Origin: Fidelibacterota bacterium
GTDB taxonomy: Bacteria; Fidelibacterota; Marinisomatia; Marinisomatales; UBA1611
DNA: 48,851 nucleotides
NCBI GenBank assembly: GCA_018671775.1
Contig: JABHGY010000108.1
Coordinates: 1-48,851 of the forward strand
Direction of reading: 5' to 3'
Under the pieces are notes generated by a model. It made no database searches, was not told the origin of the DNA, and worked only from the letters and a program-made list of their open reading frames with translations. Of this stretch, positions 20,636 through 30,363 are shown one piece after another. Each line of letters starts with the position of its first letter. Within the stretch, counting starts at the first letter, position 1. Both the position numbers and the translations under genes were made by a program.

Positions 20636-21529
20636 TTATTCTGAAAGAACTCGACGTAGAAAGCCCTCATTTTTTTCTAATTTCGCAATCGCATCTTTCG
20701 CCGAACATTGCATCAATCCCATAACGATAGCTGTTTTTACAGACATACCAGATTCTCTCAATAATTTCTCTGACTTCTTGGCCTCAAATCCCGTGATTTC
20801 AGAAATGATCCGTCTTCCTCTATCCAATAGTTTTTCATTCACGACTTGCAAATCTACCATCAAATTTCCCAATGTTTTTCCCATGCGAATCATCGTTGCT
20901 GTCGATATCATATTCAAAATCAATTTTGTAGCGGTTCCAGCTTTCATTCGAGTAGAACCAGTTACAACTTCTGGGCCAATATTGACCGCCATAAGCACAT
21001 CCGTTTTTGTTGCTCGATAAGGTGCTTTATTCGTTACTAAATAAGCTGTAAAAGCACCAAGAGACCGGGCATAGTCTAAAGCAGAAACCACATATTTCGC
21101 CGAACCACTACAAGATATACCCACCAATAAATCATGCTTAGAAAAATGACATTTTTTTAAATCTTGAATGGCATCTTCTGAACTATCTTCTGCCCCTTCG
21201 ATAGATCGAACCAATGCCTCTTCTCCCCCAGCGATAATGCCTTGAAACCATTCATGTGGCGCGGAGAAGGTTGGAGGGATTTCTGATGCATCCAATACGC
21301 CCAGTCGTCCGCTCGTACCTGCACCAATATAAAAAATGTGTCCACCTGCTTGCAATGCTTTTACCGCCAAATTGACCGTCGTTTCTATTTCGGGAATTAT
21401 GGATTGAATGGCCTTTGCGATCTTTTGATCTTCGCTGTTGATAATTGTCAAAATTTCCCCCACGGGCAGGGAATCAATTTCCATAGATAACGGATTTTGC
21501 ATTTCGCTTAAAAGATCTTTGCGTTTCAT
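20636..21529 (-). CDS. murQ: N-acetylmuramic acid 6-phosphate etherase
   Basis: GGHIFYIGAGTSGRLGVLDASEIPPTF; GISCSGSAKYV; GSTRMKAGTATKLILNMISTATMIRMGKTLGNLMVDL. Confidence 0.95.
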   Translation of the reverse strand: MKRKDLLSEMQNPLSMEIDSLPVGEILTIINSEDQKIAKAIQSIIPEIETTVNLAVKALQAGGHIFYIGAGTSGRLGVLDASEIPPTFSAPHEWFQGIIAGGEEALVRSIEGAEDSSEDAIQDLKKCHFSKHDLLVGISCSGSAKYVVSALDYARSLGAFTAYLVTNKAPYRATKTDVLMAVNIGPEVVTGSTRMKAGTATKLILNMISTATMIRMGKTLGNLMVDLQVVNEKLLDRGRRIISEITGFEAKKSEKLLRESGMSVKTAIVMGLMQCSAKDAIAKLEKNEGFLRRVLSE

Positions 21530-21649
21530 AAGTTTCGTTTTATCTTTGAGGTTGAATCAAAATTTAAGCAGATTGTGTCTCAAGAATATGTGTCTTTTTA
21601 TTCTTTTTGATTTCATCTGAAGAGAAGGATTAAGTTCAGCCTACTCATT

Positions 21650-22543
21650 ATGAAGAAATGGCAAAACATTCATCTCGCTCTCCCTAATATCGATTTGGAG
21701 GAAGCATCCAATTATCTTTTGGAACTGGACGTTTTATCTGTATCTATTCTTCCCAAAGAAGGGACAAATCCTGAATTTGGATTCGATGAAGCGGGCGAAA
21801 ACATTTTCTTATCTTCAGAGAAAGATGTCCTATCATTTATCATCGATGAACATATTAATCCTAGCCCTATTCTTAAATCTTTAAGCAAAAAACTGTCTCT
21901 AGAAAATACACCTAAATTTAATCTTAGCATGATTGAAGATAGAGATTGGATAAAGCATACACAAAATCAATTTTCTGAAATAGTAATCAATGAGTCACTT
22001 CGAATTCTGCCACCTTGGGAGACAAAAAGTCCGTTTAATGGAGAATCTATTATCATCGAACCTGGATCTGCATTTGGAACAGGAGATCATCCAACGACTC
22101 ACTTATGCTTGGATTGGCTTTCAAAAAATATCAAGCCCGAGAATCATGTATTAGATTTCGGCTGTGGATCAGCCATCCTCTTGATTGCCGCACTTCAATT
22201 AGGCGCGGGTACGGGAACAGGCGTGGATATAGATCCGCTTGCTTTAGAAAATGCAAAACACAATTGTACACTCAATCAAGTAAACCCTACTTTATGTTTA
22301 TCGCAGGATTTTCACTCTGGACAATTTGATATTATTGTGGCAAATATACTTTGTAATCCACTGATTGCCCTCGCACCCTTGCTCGCTGAAAATTGTAATA
22401 CAAATGGACAGATTATTTTAGCTGGTATTTTAGAGCATCAAATATCTCAAGTCATTGATGCTTATAACCCTTATTTTTCTATAGAATTATTGGCGCAAAA
22501 AGAAGAATGGGTTTTACTTGGTGGAAAAAAGAAATCCAAATAA
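21650..22543 (+). CDS. prmA: Ribosomal protein L11 methyltransferase
   Basis: EPGSAFGTGDHPTTHLCLDWL; VLDFGCGSAILLIAALQLGA; VDIDPLALENAKHN; VANILCNPLIALAP. Confidence 0.93.
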   Translation: MKKWQNIHLALPNIDLEEASNYLLELDVLSVSILPKEGTNPEFGFDEAGENIFLSSEKDVLSFIIDEHINPSPILKSLSKKLSLENTPKFNLSMIEDRDWIKHTQNQFSEIVINESLRILPPWETKSPFNGESIIIEPGSAFGTGDHPTTHLCLDWLSKNIKPENHVLDFGCGSAILLIAALQLGAGTGTGVDIDPLALENAKHNCTLNQVNPTLCLSQDFHSGQFDIIVANILCNPLIALAPLLAENCNTNGQIILAGILEHQISQVIDAYNPYFSIELLAQKEEWVLLGGKKKSK

Positions 22544-22545
22544 GT

Positions 22546-22719
22546 CTATTTATTCTTCTCTCGAAATTTCTTCCACGCCATAGCGCCACCGGCTCCGATT
22601 AAAAGTTTTAAGCCACCAATGGGTGCTTGAGTTGGTGCATTCGAAAAACCAACGCCTTGTGCCATCAGGATACTTGAAATTGAAATAAGTCCAATAATGA
22701 TTGTTGTGTATCTGTTCAT
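22546..22719 (-). CDS. Tiny secreted/membrane protein, signal peptide plus PID-CTERM-like C-terminal tail
   Basis: MNRYTTIIIGLISISSILMAQGVGFSNAPTQAPIGGLKLLIGAGGAMAWKKFREKNK: signal, short spacer, PIGG motif, hydrophobic stretch, basic end. Start set to ATG 22719. Confidence 0.6.
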   Translation of the reverse strand: MNRYTTIIIGLISISSILMAQGVGFSNAPTQAPIGGLKLLIGAGGAMAWKKFREKNK

Positions 22720-22763
22720 AATTGTTTTTTCCAAATGCAACCTTTTGAAGGTTTATTCTGAGT

Positions 22764-25538
22764 TTATTTAATGTATGTGATTTTTTGTGTGAATGTCTTT
22801 TCTCCTGATTCCAATTTTATAAAATAAATTCCTGATGATTGATTCACTGGACTCCATTGTGCTTTGTGTTTACCTGCTTTCATTGGTTTATTTATCAGGG
22901 TTTCTACCAACCGTCCTTTGATATCAAAAACGCGTAGAGACGTTATTAATAACGTCTCGGTACCTGGGATATCAAACGAAATCATGGCGCTTGGATTAAA
23001 TGGGTTAGGATAAATGGGATATAATGAAAATTTTGCAGGTAACGAGATGTTATCGATTTTTATTTTCCCTTGCTGAGAAATGATATTCTCTCCATTTAGC
23101 ATTTTGTAATAAAGATTTAAAATTTCGATTTCAGAATCCATCTTGAATGAAATTGTATCTTGCTTAAACTCACCTGTTCTCGAAAATTCTACAATAGAAA
23201 ATCCTCTTTCTGGAGAGTCACTTGACATAAATAATTCGCCATCCTGATTTTGTTGAGGTGTAAATTGAATGCTTTGCTCACCGATATCGTAAGAAATCTG
23301 GATTTGTCCAGCTTGAATAGATTCGTCAATAATAATTGAAATATTGTCCTTTTTTTGGATCACTTCCAATGAGCGTCCAACTTGTGATTGCTCTTTTTCA
23401 ATCTGACCAAAATTCTTTTGATACCAAGACCACATTTGAACAAATGCCATGCCATCTTCTAAATCAAATTTGCTATCCAATGTTGATATAAAATGAGGTG
23501 CTTCTCCACTCACAGGAGCTAATTCAAAGTTAAAATCTTTTGCATTCCATCTGTTTAATAAAATATTTAAATCAATAAAAGATATCTTTGAATCTAAATT
23601 ATAATCACCCAACATTGGCGTTAGATAGGTATACGCTATGTCAACGGTCGTAAGGCCTGTTTCGTCTTCCAGATAGGTAAAGGATACGGTTATCGAATCG
23701 TAACTTGCAAACGGAGGTTTTAATAATATGCTTAAGCTTGAATCTGTTTTACTTGAATCAAAGCTTATCGAGTTCACATTAAAAGCGGATATGGAAAAAT
23801 TCAATGAATCAATCTTTTCATTAAATAAAAATGTAATAGGCCTATTTTCCATAAGAACAATAAATGAATCGATTGGGAAAGAAATTGATTCCACGCTAGG
23901 AGGAAGTATATCATATAATTGAGTTGTATCGACAATGGTAGTATTACTCACCAATTGATTGCCAGCTTCGTCAAATATCTCAACATCTGCTTTGGTCTTT
24001 AGAATGAATTTTTCATTTCCATTGGGCGTATGATTATAATTAAAATTCATTCTAATTTGATTCTCTCCTCCATTCAAAAAATTACTATCTGTGCGTGTCA
24101 AACTCGTAATCACCATGGTATCAGAAAGACTTTTATTCGAAAAATATTCTATCTCAAAATTGTTTTTAGTGATGGACTCCGTCCCGACATTTGTCCCAAA
24201 TATTGTATCATCAAAAATCAAATCTAAATAGGAGTTGTTTAATGCAAAATTTACTGAATCTAAAGCTGGAGCTAAGTAATCTCTGACTGTAAATAATTGG
24301 CTTGAATTAAATTCAACACTAACATTATTTTCATCTGCCAAAACAGCATTAAACGAGAAATAAATAGTTGTTTCACTTTCAAATATTTCTGTAGGAAAAA
24401 GCGCTATTGAAGGTGGATCCCCTTCCATGGTTAAAGTAAAAGGAATATCGGGGCCCGAGATATCATTATATTTTAGTATGATATAGGACATCAAATGTTC
24501 AGCTTCCACAACAATTTCCGTATCTGGGATATATAATGTTTCACTAAAACTCATGGTAATTGAATCATTTTCCATCGCGCCATTTTCAGGTATCACAAAA
24601 TCAATATCAGGAGGAACGGCATCACTCAAATTGAATGTTATTCCATCCACATCGAGAAGCGGAATTCCTATGCTATTGAAAATTGAAGAGACCGAAGCTG
24701 GTCCGATTGTAACAGATTCTGAGCCACTAGGCAGATTGGGGTACTCTATATTGATGATAACTGATTCATCGCCACTCACAAGATCATCTCCTGTTAATGA
24801 TGTGAGAGAGCTTATATTTGCTTCTGTGGCATTGCCTCCATTCGGGTTGATTGTTAAACTATAATCATCATTATCTAAAGGTGGTCCATTTCCGCTGTAC
24901 ACCTCTTGGTAATCGCCACCATAAACACCTTCGCTAAAATAATAATTTATATTCGAAAAATCTTCTGATAAAGATGTAGAATCTACAGTGAGCGCTAAAC
25001 CAAAAGAGGTTTTCACACTGCCAGTATTTCCTCCACGATCGTCCACAACAATGTAATATGTTCCTGCCTCAAGTATCAATTTGGGAAGCATATTGGCATA
25101 ATAGGGGGCGGACTCAAAACCTGAAATACATTCAAACGCATAAGTCTCAGACGAACCATCTGGATAGAGAATTTCTGTATTAGAATCATCCTGATAAAAC
25201 GCCCAAGATGCCATATCGCAATCAACTGTAAATAAAGCAATATGAACATCTACATCTGTTTCAGAATCACAGGTTGTGATATAGATTGTTGAAGTTTCGC
25301 TTAAGGATAATTTGTATGTATAATCTGTTCCATCCGAATTATTAATATTTCCTGGATTGCCGTCAATACCTGGAAATGCCCTAAAGTCCCAATCATTATC
25401 GTCAACGGTAAGGTCCGCTAAATGATTAAATGGGAAGTCAACTTCAGTAAGTTCTGTATCAAAGCACTGAGCAAATGTCACCTTCGGAACGGACATTAAT
25501 ATTAAGACAAATAATGGATAAACTATTTTATTCCACAT
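22764..25538 (-). CDS. Large secreted protein with Ig-like regions, dockerin-like motif and T9SS type A-like sorting domain
   Basis: Signal peptide; GDYNLDSKISFIDLNILLNRW and DSKFDLEDGMAFVQMW (dockerin/EF-hand-like); C-term YPIYPNPFNPSAMISFDIPG...VFDIKGRLVETLINK...GIYFIKLESGEKTFTQKITYIK. Confidence 0.85.
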   Translation of the reverse strand: MWNKIVYPLFVLILMSVPKVTFAQCFDTELTEVDFPFNHLADLTVDDNDWDFRAFPGIDGNPGNINNSDGTDYTYKLSLSETSTIYITTCDSETDVDVHIALFTVDCDMASWAFYQDDSNTEILYPDGSSETYAFECISGFESAPYYANMLPKLILEAGTYYIVVDDRGGNTGSVKTSFGLALTVDSTSLSEDFSNINYYFSEGVYGGDYQEVYSGNGPPLDNDDYSLTINPNGGNATEANISSLTSLTGDDLVSGDESVIINIEYPNLPSGSESVTIGPASVSSIFNSIGIPLLDVDGITFNLSDAVPPDIDFVIPENGAMENDSITMSFSETLYIPDTEIVVEAEHLMSYIILKYNDISGPDIPFTLTMEGDPPSIALFPTEIFESETTIYFSFNAVLADENNVSVEFNSSQLFTVRDYLAPALDSVNFALNNSYLDLIFDDTIFGTNVGTESITKNNFEIEYFSNKSLSDTMVITSLTRTDSNFLNGGENQIRMNFNYNHTPNGNEKFILKTKADVEIFDEAGNQLVSNTTIVDTTQLYDILPPSVESISFPIDSFIVLMENRPITFLFNEKIDSLNFSISAFNVNSISFDSSKTDSSLSILLKPPFASYDSITVSFTYLEDETGLTTVDIAYTYLTPMLGDYNLDSKISFIDLNILLNRWNAKDFNFELAPVSGEAPHFISTLDSKFDLEDGMAFVQMWSWYQKNFGQIEKEQSQVGRSLEVIQKKDNISIIIDESIQAGQIQISYDIGEQSIQFTPQQNQDGELFMSSDSPERGFSIVEFSRTGEFKQDTISFKMDSEIEILNLYYKMLNGENIISQQGKIKIDNISLPAKFSLYPIYPNPFNPSAMISFDIPGTETLLITSLRVFDIKGRLVETLINKPMKAGKHKAQWSPVNQSSGIYFIKLESGEKTFTQKITYIK

Positions 25539-26091
25539 TAATTAACCCTATTCCATAGCTTTTTATATGGGCAGAATCATTTTTCGCATCTCGAAGTTTG
25601 GTGTTTTTTCCATAAAGCAATTCCGAATTTCCTGTGGAAATAGCCGTTAAATGAATCGTTGCCAAAGACCAAGTTCCCCCATCATTTTGATCCATCTCAA
25701 TGTCAGGTAATAAATATATAAGAATATCAAGAACCCCTTGCTCATTCTCCACAATTTGAATGGGGCTATTTTGACTTTGGAAAAATTCTCCCGCAGTCAC
25801 TGAATCAACCCTTACGCTTCCCCAATCATATCGGATATCTAATTGAGCCGCAGCCGATGGATTTAGTTTTAACCCATAAAGCTGAACAGATATTGAAGAA
25901 TTTAATTGTGTATTTATTTCTGCAGGATGGAAAAAAAGTGCCGGTGCTTCCAAATCCATATTCTCAGGATCAAATGGATTATTTAAAACATAGTTCGCTT
26001 CATCACATGAAAGAATCAAAAATAAGCAACAAAGAAAAAGTTTATGAACTATTTTCTTAAAAACGATAATTGAATTGTATTTTATTCGCAT
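25528..26091 (-). CDS. Lipoprotein with cohesin-like domain
   Basis: Lipobox LILSCDEANYVLNNPFDPEN; then SISVQLYGLKLNPSAAAQLDIRYDWGSVRVDSVTAGEFF...GTWSLATIHLTAISTGNSELLY resembling cohesin-fold pattern. Start set to ATG 26091. Confidence 0.6.
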   Translation of the reverse strand: MRIKYNSIIVFKKIVHKLFLCCLFLILSCDEANYVLNNPFDPENMDLEAPALFFHPAEINTQLNSSISVQLYGLKLNPSAAAQLDIRYDWGSVRVDSVTAGEFFQSQNSPIQIVENEQGVLDILIYLLPDIEMDQNDGGTWSLATIHLTAISTGNSELLYGKNTKLRDAKNDSAHIKSYGIGLINVE

Positions 26092-27076
26092 CAGGTTTGT
26101 ATTCAAAATCAAAATAATAGTCTCCATCAAAAAAATCATCATTTGGTGCAACAATATAGGCATGAGCCATATTTATAACCCAAATCAATGCACCTATATT
26201 TCGAACATTTTTCATAAATAAATTGTATTTTTTTGTATCAGAAACATACTGAATAATTTGAGGGCGTAATTCTAATAAATTGTGTGGATCAGTTTCGATT
26301 TGGTAAGATTGATATGTTTCTTGAAATCCTCCCCAAGCAATATCATATTGATAATAAGCTATCAAAGTGCTTACTCCGAGAATCGCTTCTATACTCATGA
26401 ATGTATATCCATGAAATTTTCGTTTTGCCCAAATTTGTCCGCTACCTGGTAGCGCGGTGGACATCATAAGTGCTTTAATTTTACTGGGTATTGGAGGCAG
26501 TTGAGGCCATATCCGTTTACGAATTATTTTTTTGGACACGGCGACTTGAGATGTATCTGATTCTACAGACAGATTATCTGGAATTGGTAAACCACTTACA
26601 TCATAAGCCATTTTTTTCATATCTAGCAAAAGGCTATCAGAAGCGCCTGAACTATTTATGGAAAATTCATTGACCATCGTTTCCAAATCAACGGAAAACA
26701 ATCTACCATTGATTAAAAATTCATCATCCCCGTTCTGTTCAATTTTTCCTGCGATAATATAATTTACGTTTAATTTTTTCCCGAGATCAATGGCGCACCC
26801 TTCACTTAAACATGACCAATAATCTTTTTTATTTGGATTTAAAATACTGAACTGATTACTGATACCTTTATTTTGGACTCTATAAACTTTCAGATCTCGG
26901 ATTGTCTTCCTGAATTCCTCTGTGAGGAATAATCTTAACGGCTCAGAAAGACCCTCTCCACTAAATTCTAACACAGCAAGTTTGCTACCTGTATTCAAGT
27001 AAACCGATTTACTAATCTCACTCGCAAAGCAAAGATTTATAAATTGAAAAATGATGATAGCTCGAATGATGGACAT
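26057..27076 (-). CDS. DUF5683-like protein with TolB-N-like N-terminal region
   Basis: LAVLEFSGEGLSEPLRLFLTEEFRKTI; then STALPGSGQIWAKRKFHGYTFMSIEAILGVSTLIAYYQYDIA typical of DUF5683. Confidence 0.6.
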   Translation of the reverse strand: MSIIRAIIIFQFINLCFASEISKSVYLNTGSKLAVLEFSGEGLSEPLRLFLTEEFRKTIRDLKVYRVQNKGISNQFSILNPNKKDYWSCLSEGCAIDLGKKLNVNYIIAGKIEQNGDDEFLINGRLFSVDLETMVNEFSINSSGASDSLLLDMKKMAYDVSGLPIPDNLSVESDTSQVAVSKKIIRKRIWPQLPPIPSKIKALMMSTALPGSGQIWAKRKFHGYTFMSIEAILGVSTLIAYYQYDIAWGGFQETYQSYQIETDPHNLLELRPQIIQYVSDTKKYNLFMKNVRNIGALIWVINMAHAYIVAPNDDFFDGDYYFDFEYKPDANKIQFNYRF

Positions 27077-27165
27077 GAATGAAAAAGAGAGGATATTTTT
27101 CCTCGCTATTGTAAAGTTACGCCGTTTCTTGAATCCATTGCAAATAAATCGAAAAAAGGATATAT

Positions 27166-27666
27166 CTAAAATTGTTTGAGCGGATTGTCTCGCATCATTT
27201 GTTCAATAAAATTTTTGCTTTCTTGATGAATGGCCCTTTCTACATCTCCATATAAATTCTGACTTGTGGATTGTCCCAATATTTCATGAGAATAGATTTT
27301 AGATGTCATCACTTTTTTAGGTAAAAGAATTTTTCCTTTTGGTTTTGAATACCCTTCTGCAGAGATAGAAAAATCATAAACTGAAAAAATAACCAAAAAT
27401 GATGAGATCTCATCAACTCTTGAATCAATAATTTGTATATCTACACGTAAGATAGGTATCTGCTCATCTTCTATTTTTATATTATATTTTAACAAACGGA
27501 GTTCGAGTATTTGAGCAATACGTTTCTCCCATGTCAAATCTGCTACACCCTTCAACTTGATTTCTAAGTTTAAATCGTCAATCCCTTTTAGATTCCCATC
27601 GAACCATTTATCTTTAGCCAAAATATTCGAGAATAATAAAAATAATAATATCAATTCTTTCTTCAT
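27166..27666 (-). CDS. Hypothetical secreted/periplasmic protein
   Basis: 166 aa with N-terminal signal (MKKELILLFLLFSNILAKDKW); no family recognised. Confidence 0.6.
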   Translation of the reverse strand: MKKELILLFLLFSNILAKDKWFDGNLKGIDDLNLEIKLKGVADLTWEKRIAQILELRLLKYNIKIEDEQIPILRVDIQIIDSRVDEISSFLVIFSVYDFSISAEGYSKPKGKILLPKKVMTSKIYSHEILGQSTSQNLYGDVERAIHQESKNFIEQMMRDNPLKQF

Positions 27667-27681
27667 AGGAAAAATTTAATC

Positions 27682-29046
27682 TTATTTTTCTTTGCTTTTA
27701 GAAAAATACCGACGCGTTTCTGCCATCACTTTGGGAGATAATAAAATTGCCGATATCATAGTCGGAATTGCCATTAAGGCAAACATGCCATCAATGAGAT
27801 TAATGGCTATATCAATAGAAATGACCGATGCCAAAACGATGGTGGCAAGGTAAAACCAATTATAAATGGGTTTTGCCTTCGTGCCAAAAAGATAACTTGT
27901 GCATTTCCGTCCGTAGTAAGAATATCCAAACATGGTGGATAAACTAAAGCTTAATACAGCCACAAATATTATCACTTGACCGAACAAACCCAATTCACTT
28001 TTGAATGCCATGGTGGTTAGGGTTACTCCATTATCTCCACCGTAATCCACGCCAGAAGCTAAAATGACAAATGCGGTAATCGAACACACGACGATGGTAT
28101 CAATAAAAGGACCTAACATGGCAACCAATCCTTCTCGGACGGGCTCTTTGGTTTTGGCTGCACCATGCGCCATAGCTTCCGTCCCAATCCCAGCTTCATT
28201 CGAAAATGCAGCGCGCTTAATGCCTACAATAATGATGGAACCCAACGCACCGCCCAAAACGGCATCTCCCGTAAAGGCATCCTGAAAAATTGATGCAATA
28301 ATAGCCGGAATATCTGAAATATGATTGACGAGAATAATCATGGCGGCAAAAAGATAGATGGCAACCATAAAAGGAACCAACCGTGAAGCAACTTTTCCAA
28401 TTCGCTTAATTCCGCCCAAAATCACCAAGGATACAATCAATGCAGTCATTAGTCCCGTAAGCGTGTCGCCAAGCATAGGATTATCCAAAAATAATTCATT
28501 CGGTCTATAAAATAAATCTCGAATTATTTGTGCCAATTGGTTTGCTTGAAAAAGGACAAAACAGCCAAATAATCCCGCAACGCTAAACAAGATGGCTAAG
28601 GGACGAAAAGCTTTTCCCAATCCTTCTTCAATAACATACATGGGACCACCTTGCACTTCACCTCGGTCATCTTTCCCTCGATACATAATACTTAGAGTGC
28701 AGGTAAAATATTTCGTGGACATACCAATAATCGCAGAAAGCCACATCCAAAATAAAGCACCTGGGCCACCCGTGTGAATCGCCAAAGCGACACCACCGAT
28801 ATTTCCCATTCCAACAGTACTTGCGAGCGCAGAGGATAAAGCTTCAAAATGTGAAATTTGTCCAGGATCATTTTCATCATCATATTTCCCTTGCAAAATT
28901 TTAATCGCATGAGGAAAATGTCGAAAGGGGATAAAACGACTGTATATCGTAAAAAATATTCCACCGCCCACCAATAGGATGATGAGAGGTGTCCCCCACA
29001 TAAACCCTGAAAAAGCAGACATGGCGCTATCTATAAATTGTAGCAT
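27682..29046 (-). CDS. Sodium:alanine symporter family protein (AGCS)
   Basis: SALASTVGMGNIGGVALAIHTGGPGALFWMWLSAIIGMSTKY; AFSNEAGIGTEAMAHGAAKT; FGYSYYGRKC. Confidence 0.93.
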   Translation of the reverse strand: MLQFIDSAMSAFSGFMWGTPLIILLVGGGIFFTIYSRFIPFRHFPHAIKILQGKYDDENDPGQISHFEALSSALASTVGMGNIGGVALAIHTGGPGALFWMWLSAIIGMSTKYFTCTLSIMYRGKDDRGEVQGGPMYVIEEGLGKAFRPLAILFSVAGLFGCFVLFQANQLAQIIRDLFYRPNELFLDNPMLGDTLTGLMTALIVSLVILGGIKRIGKVASRLVPFMVAIYLFAAMIILVNHISDIPAIIASIFQDAFTGDAVLGGALGSIIIVGIKRAAFSNEAGIGTEAMAHGAAKTKEPVREGLVAMLGPFIDTIVVCSITAFVILASGVDYGGDNGVTLTTMAFKSELGLFGQVIIFVAVLSFSLSTMFGYSYYGRKCTSYLFGTKAKPIYNWFYLATIVLASVISIDIAINLIDGMFALMAIPTMISAILLSPKVMAETRRYFSKSKEK

Positions 29047-29115
29047 ATTTATGGACTCTCTTTCATATAATTGTGCATATTTATTTATAAAATATAGGCA
29101 ATATCCTAAAATACC

Positions 29116-30231
29116 ATGCTTATTTTCTTTATTGATTTTATGAAAAAATTCGACTTATATCTCCTACGACAGTTTTTCGGCATTTTTCTCATGGCGCTCC
29201 TGGGCTTTGTGAGCATTTTTATTATCGTGGACCTCATCGAAAATCTAGATCGATTTATTGACAATCATGTTCCATGGCCTATCGTAGGCTCTTATTATTT
29301 TTATTCTTTCCCCTGGTTTGTGAGCATCGCTCTACCCATGTCCGTCCTGATTGCTACTGTATTTAGTGTTGGCGGATTTGTCAAACGAAATGAATGGACA
29401 GCCATGAAATCATCTGGTATTTCACTCTATCGTCTCGCCCTCCCTTTATTTATTGTTGGATCAATAATAAGCATCGGATCTTTTATTTTAGACAACGAAT
29501 GGGTGTCTTGGGGAAATGAAAAACGATTTGAGATTGATCGCGATCATGTAAAACGGCGTTCAAGACATAAATTAAAAAATGTATTGAATAATATTTTTCT
29601 ACAAAAAAATTCGGATGCACATATTTCTCTTGCGAAATTTCGAATAGATAAAAAAAGAGGCAATGATTTAGCCATTGTTCAATTGCATGAAAAAGCTATC
29701 AAACAACGAATTGATGCAAAACACATTATTTGGAATCAAGATGTATCCCTCTGGCAGATTAAAGATTATTCTATTCGTTCTTTTTCTTTAGATGGAAAAG
29801 AAACAGCCGTCGTGATTTCAAAAAAAGATACGATTATTTCTTTGGGCTTTTCACCCCAAGATATTCAAAAGCAAGCGCGATCGCCTGAAGAATTAGACTA
29901 TTTTGAATTAACAAGTCGTATTGCTCAACTCAAATCTAATGGGGTAGATACGCTTCGATGGGAAGTGATTCGATATATGAAAATATCTTTTTCATTCACC
30001 TCATTGATTCTCATTTTGTTCGGTATTCCCCTGGTCGTTTTTAAGGAAGATAATAGTTTATCTTTCGGCGCTGGGATGAGCGTATTCGTTATTTTTTCTT
30101 ATTACGCATTTATTAAGTTTGGACAATCATTGGGATTTAATGGCATTTTAGAACCAATCCTCTCCGCTTGGCTTGGAAATATTCTCTTTTTCGCAGGTGG
30201 ATCTTTTTTATTGCTAAGGGCTAAAAAATAA
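29116..30231 (+). CDS. LptF/LptG family permease (LPS export)
   Basis: LRQFFGIFLMALLGFVSIFIIVDLIENLDRFIDN; ALPMSVLIATVFSVGGFVKRNEWTAMKSSGISLYRLALPL. Likely start ATG 29149 (MKKFDLYLLRQF). Confidence 0.85.
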   Translation: MLIFFIDFMKKFDLYLLRQFFGIFLMALLGFVSIFIIVDLIENLDRFIDNHVPWPIVGSYYFYSFPWFVSIALPMSVLIATVFSVGGFVKRNEWTAMKSSGISLYRLALPLFIVGSIISIGSFILDNEWVSWGNEKRFEIDRDHVKRRSRHKLKNVLNNIFLQKNSDAHISLAKFRIDKKRGNDLAIVQLHEKAIKQRIDAKHIIWNQDVSLWQIKDYSIRSFSLDGKETAVVISKKDTIISLGFSPQDIQKQARSPEELDYFELTSRIAQLKSNGVDTLRWEVIRYMKISFSFTSLILILFGIPLVVFKEDNSLSFGAGMSVFVIFSYYAFIKFGQSLGFNGILEPILSAWLGNILFFAGGSFLLLRAKK

Positions 30232-30308
30232 CGTTGAGAATTATCTTTCTAAAATTTTGAAAATATATCTGGAAACAACTTAAAGCTTGAGGGACTATCC
30301 ATAAATGG

Positions 30309-30329
30309 ATTCCGCATCTCGTGCGGAAT
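30309..30329. repeat. Perfect 8-bp inverted repeat (ATTCCGCA-TCTCG-TGCGGAAT)
   Basis: Direct reading; lies between convergent genes. Confidence 0.7.
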
Positions 30330-30363
30330 GACAAGCTTGCTTTATCAAACTCACAATTTAATT

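Noticed and set aside
20581-20636. AATTCAAAATTGAATT palindrome between murQ and the phosphomannomutase gene
   Set aside because: AT-only style palindrome in AT-rich intergenic DNA; expected by chance and not associated with a T-tract terminator.
29047-29115. Glycine riboswitch before the AGCS symporter
   Set aside because: The 69-nt divergent spacer is too short and AT-rich, with no tandem aptamer motifs.
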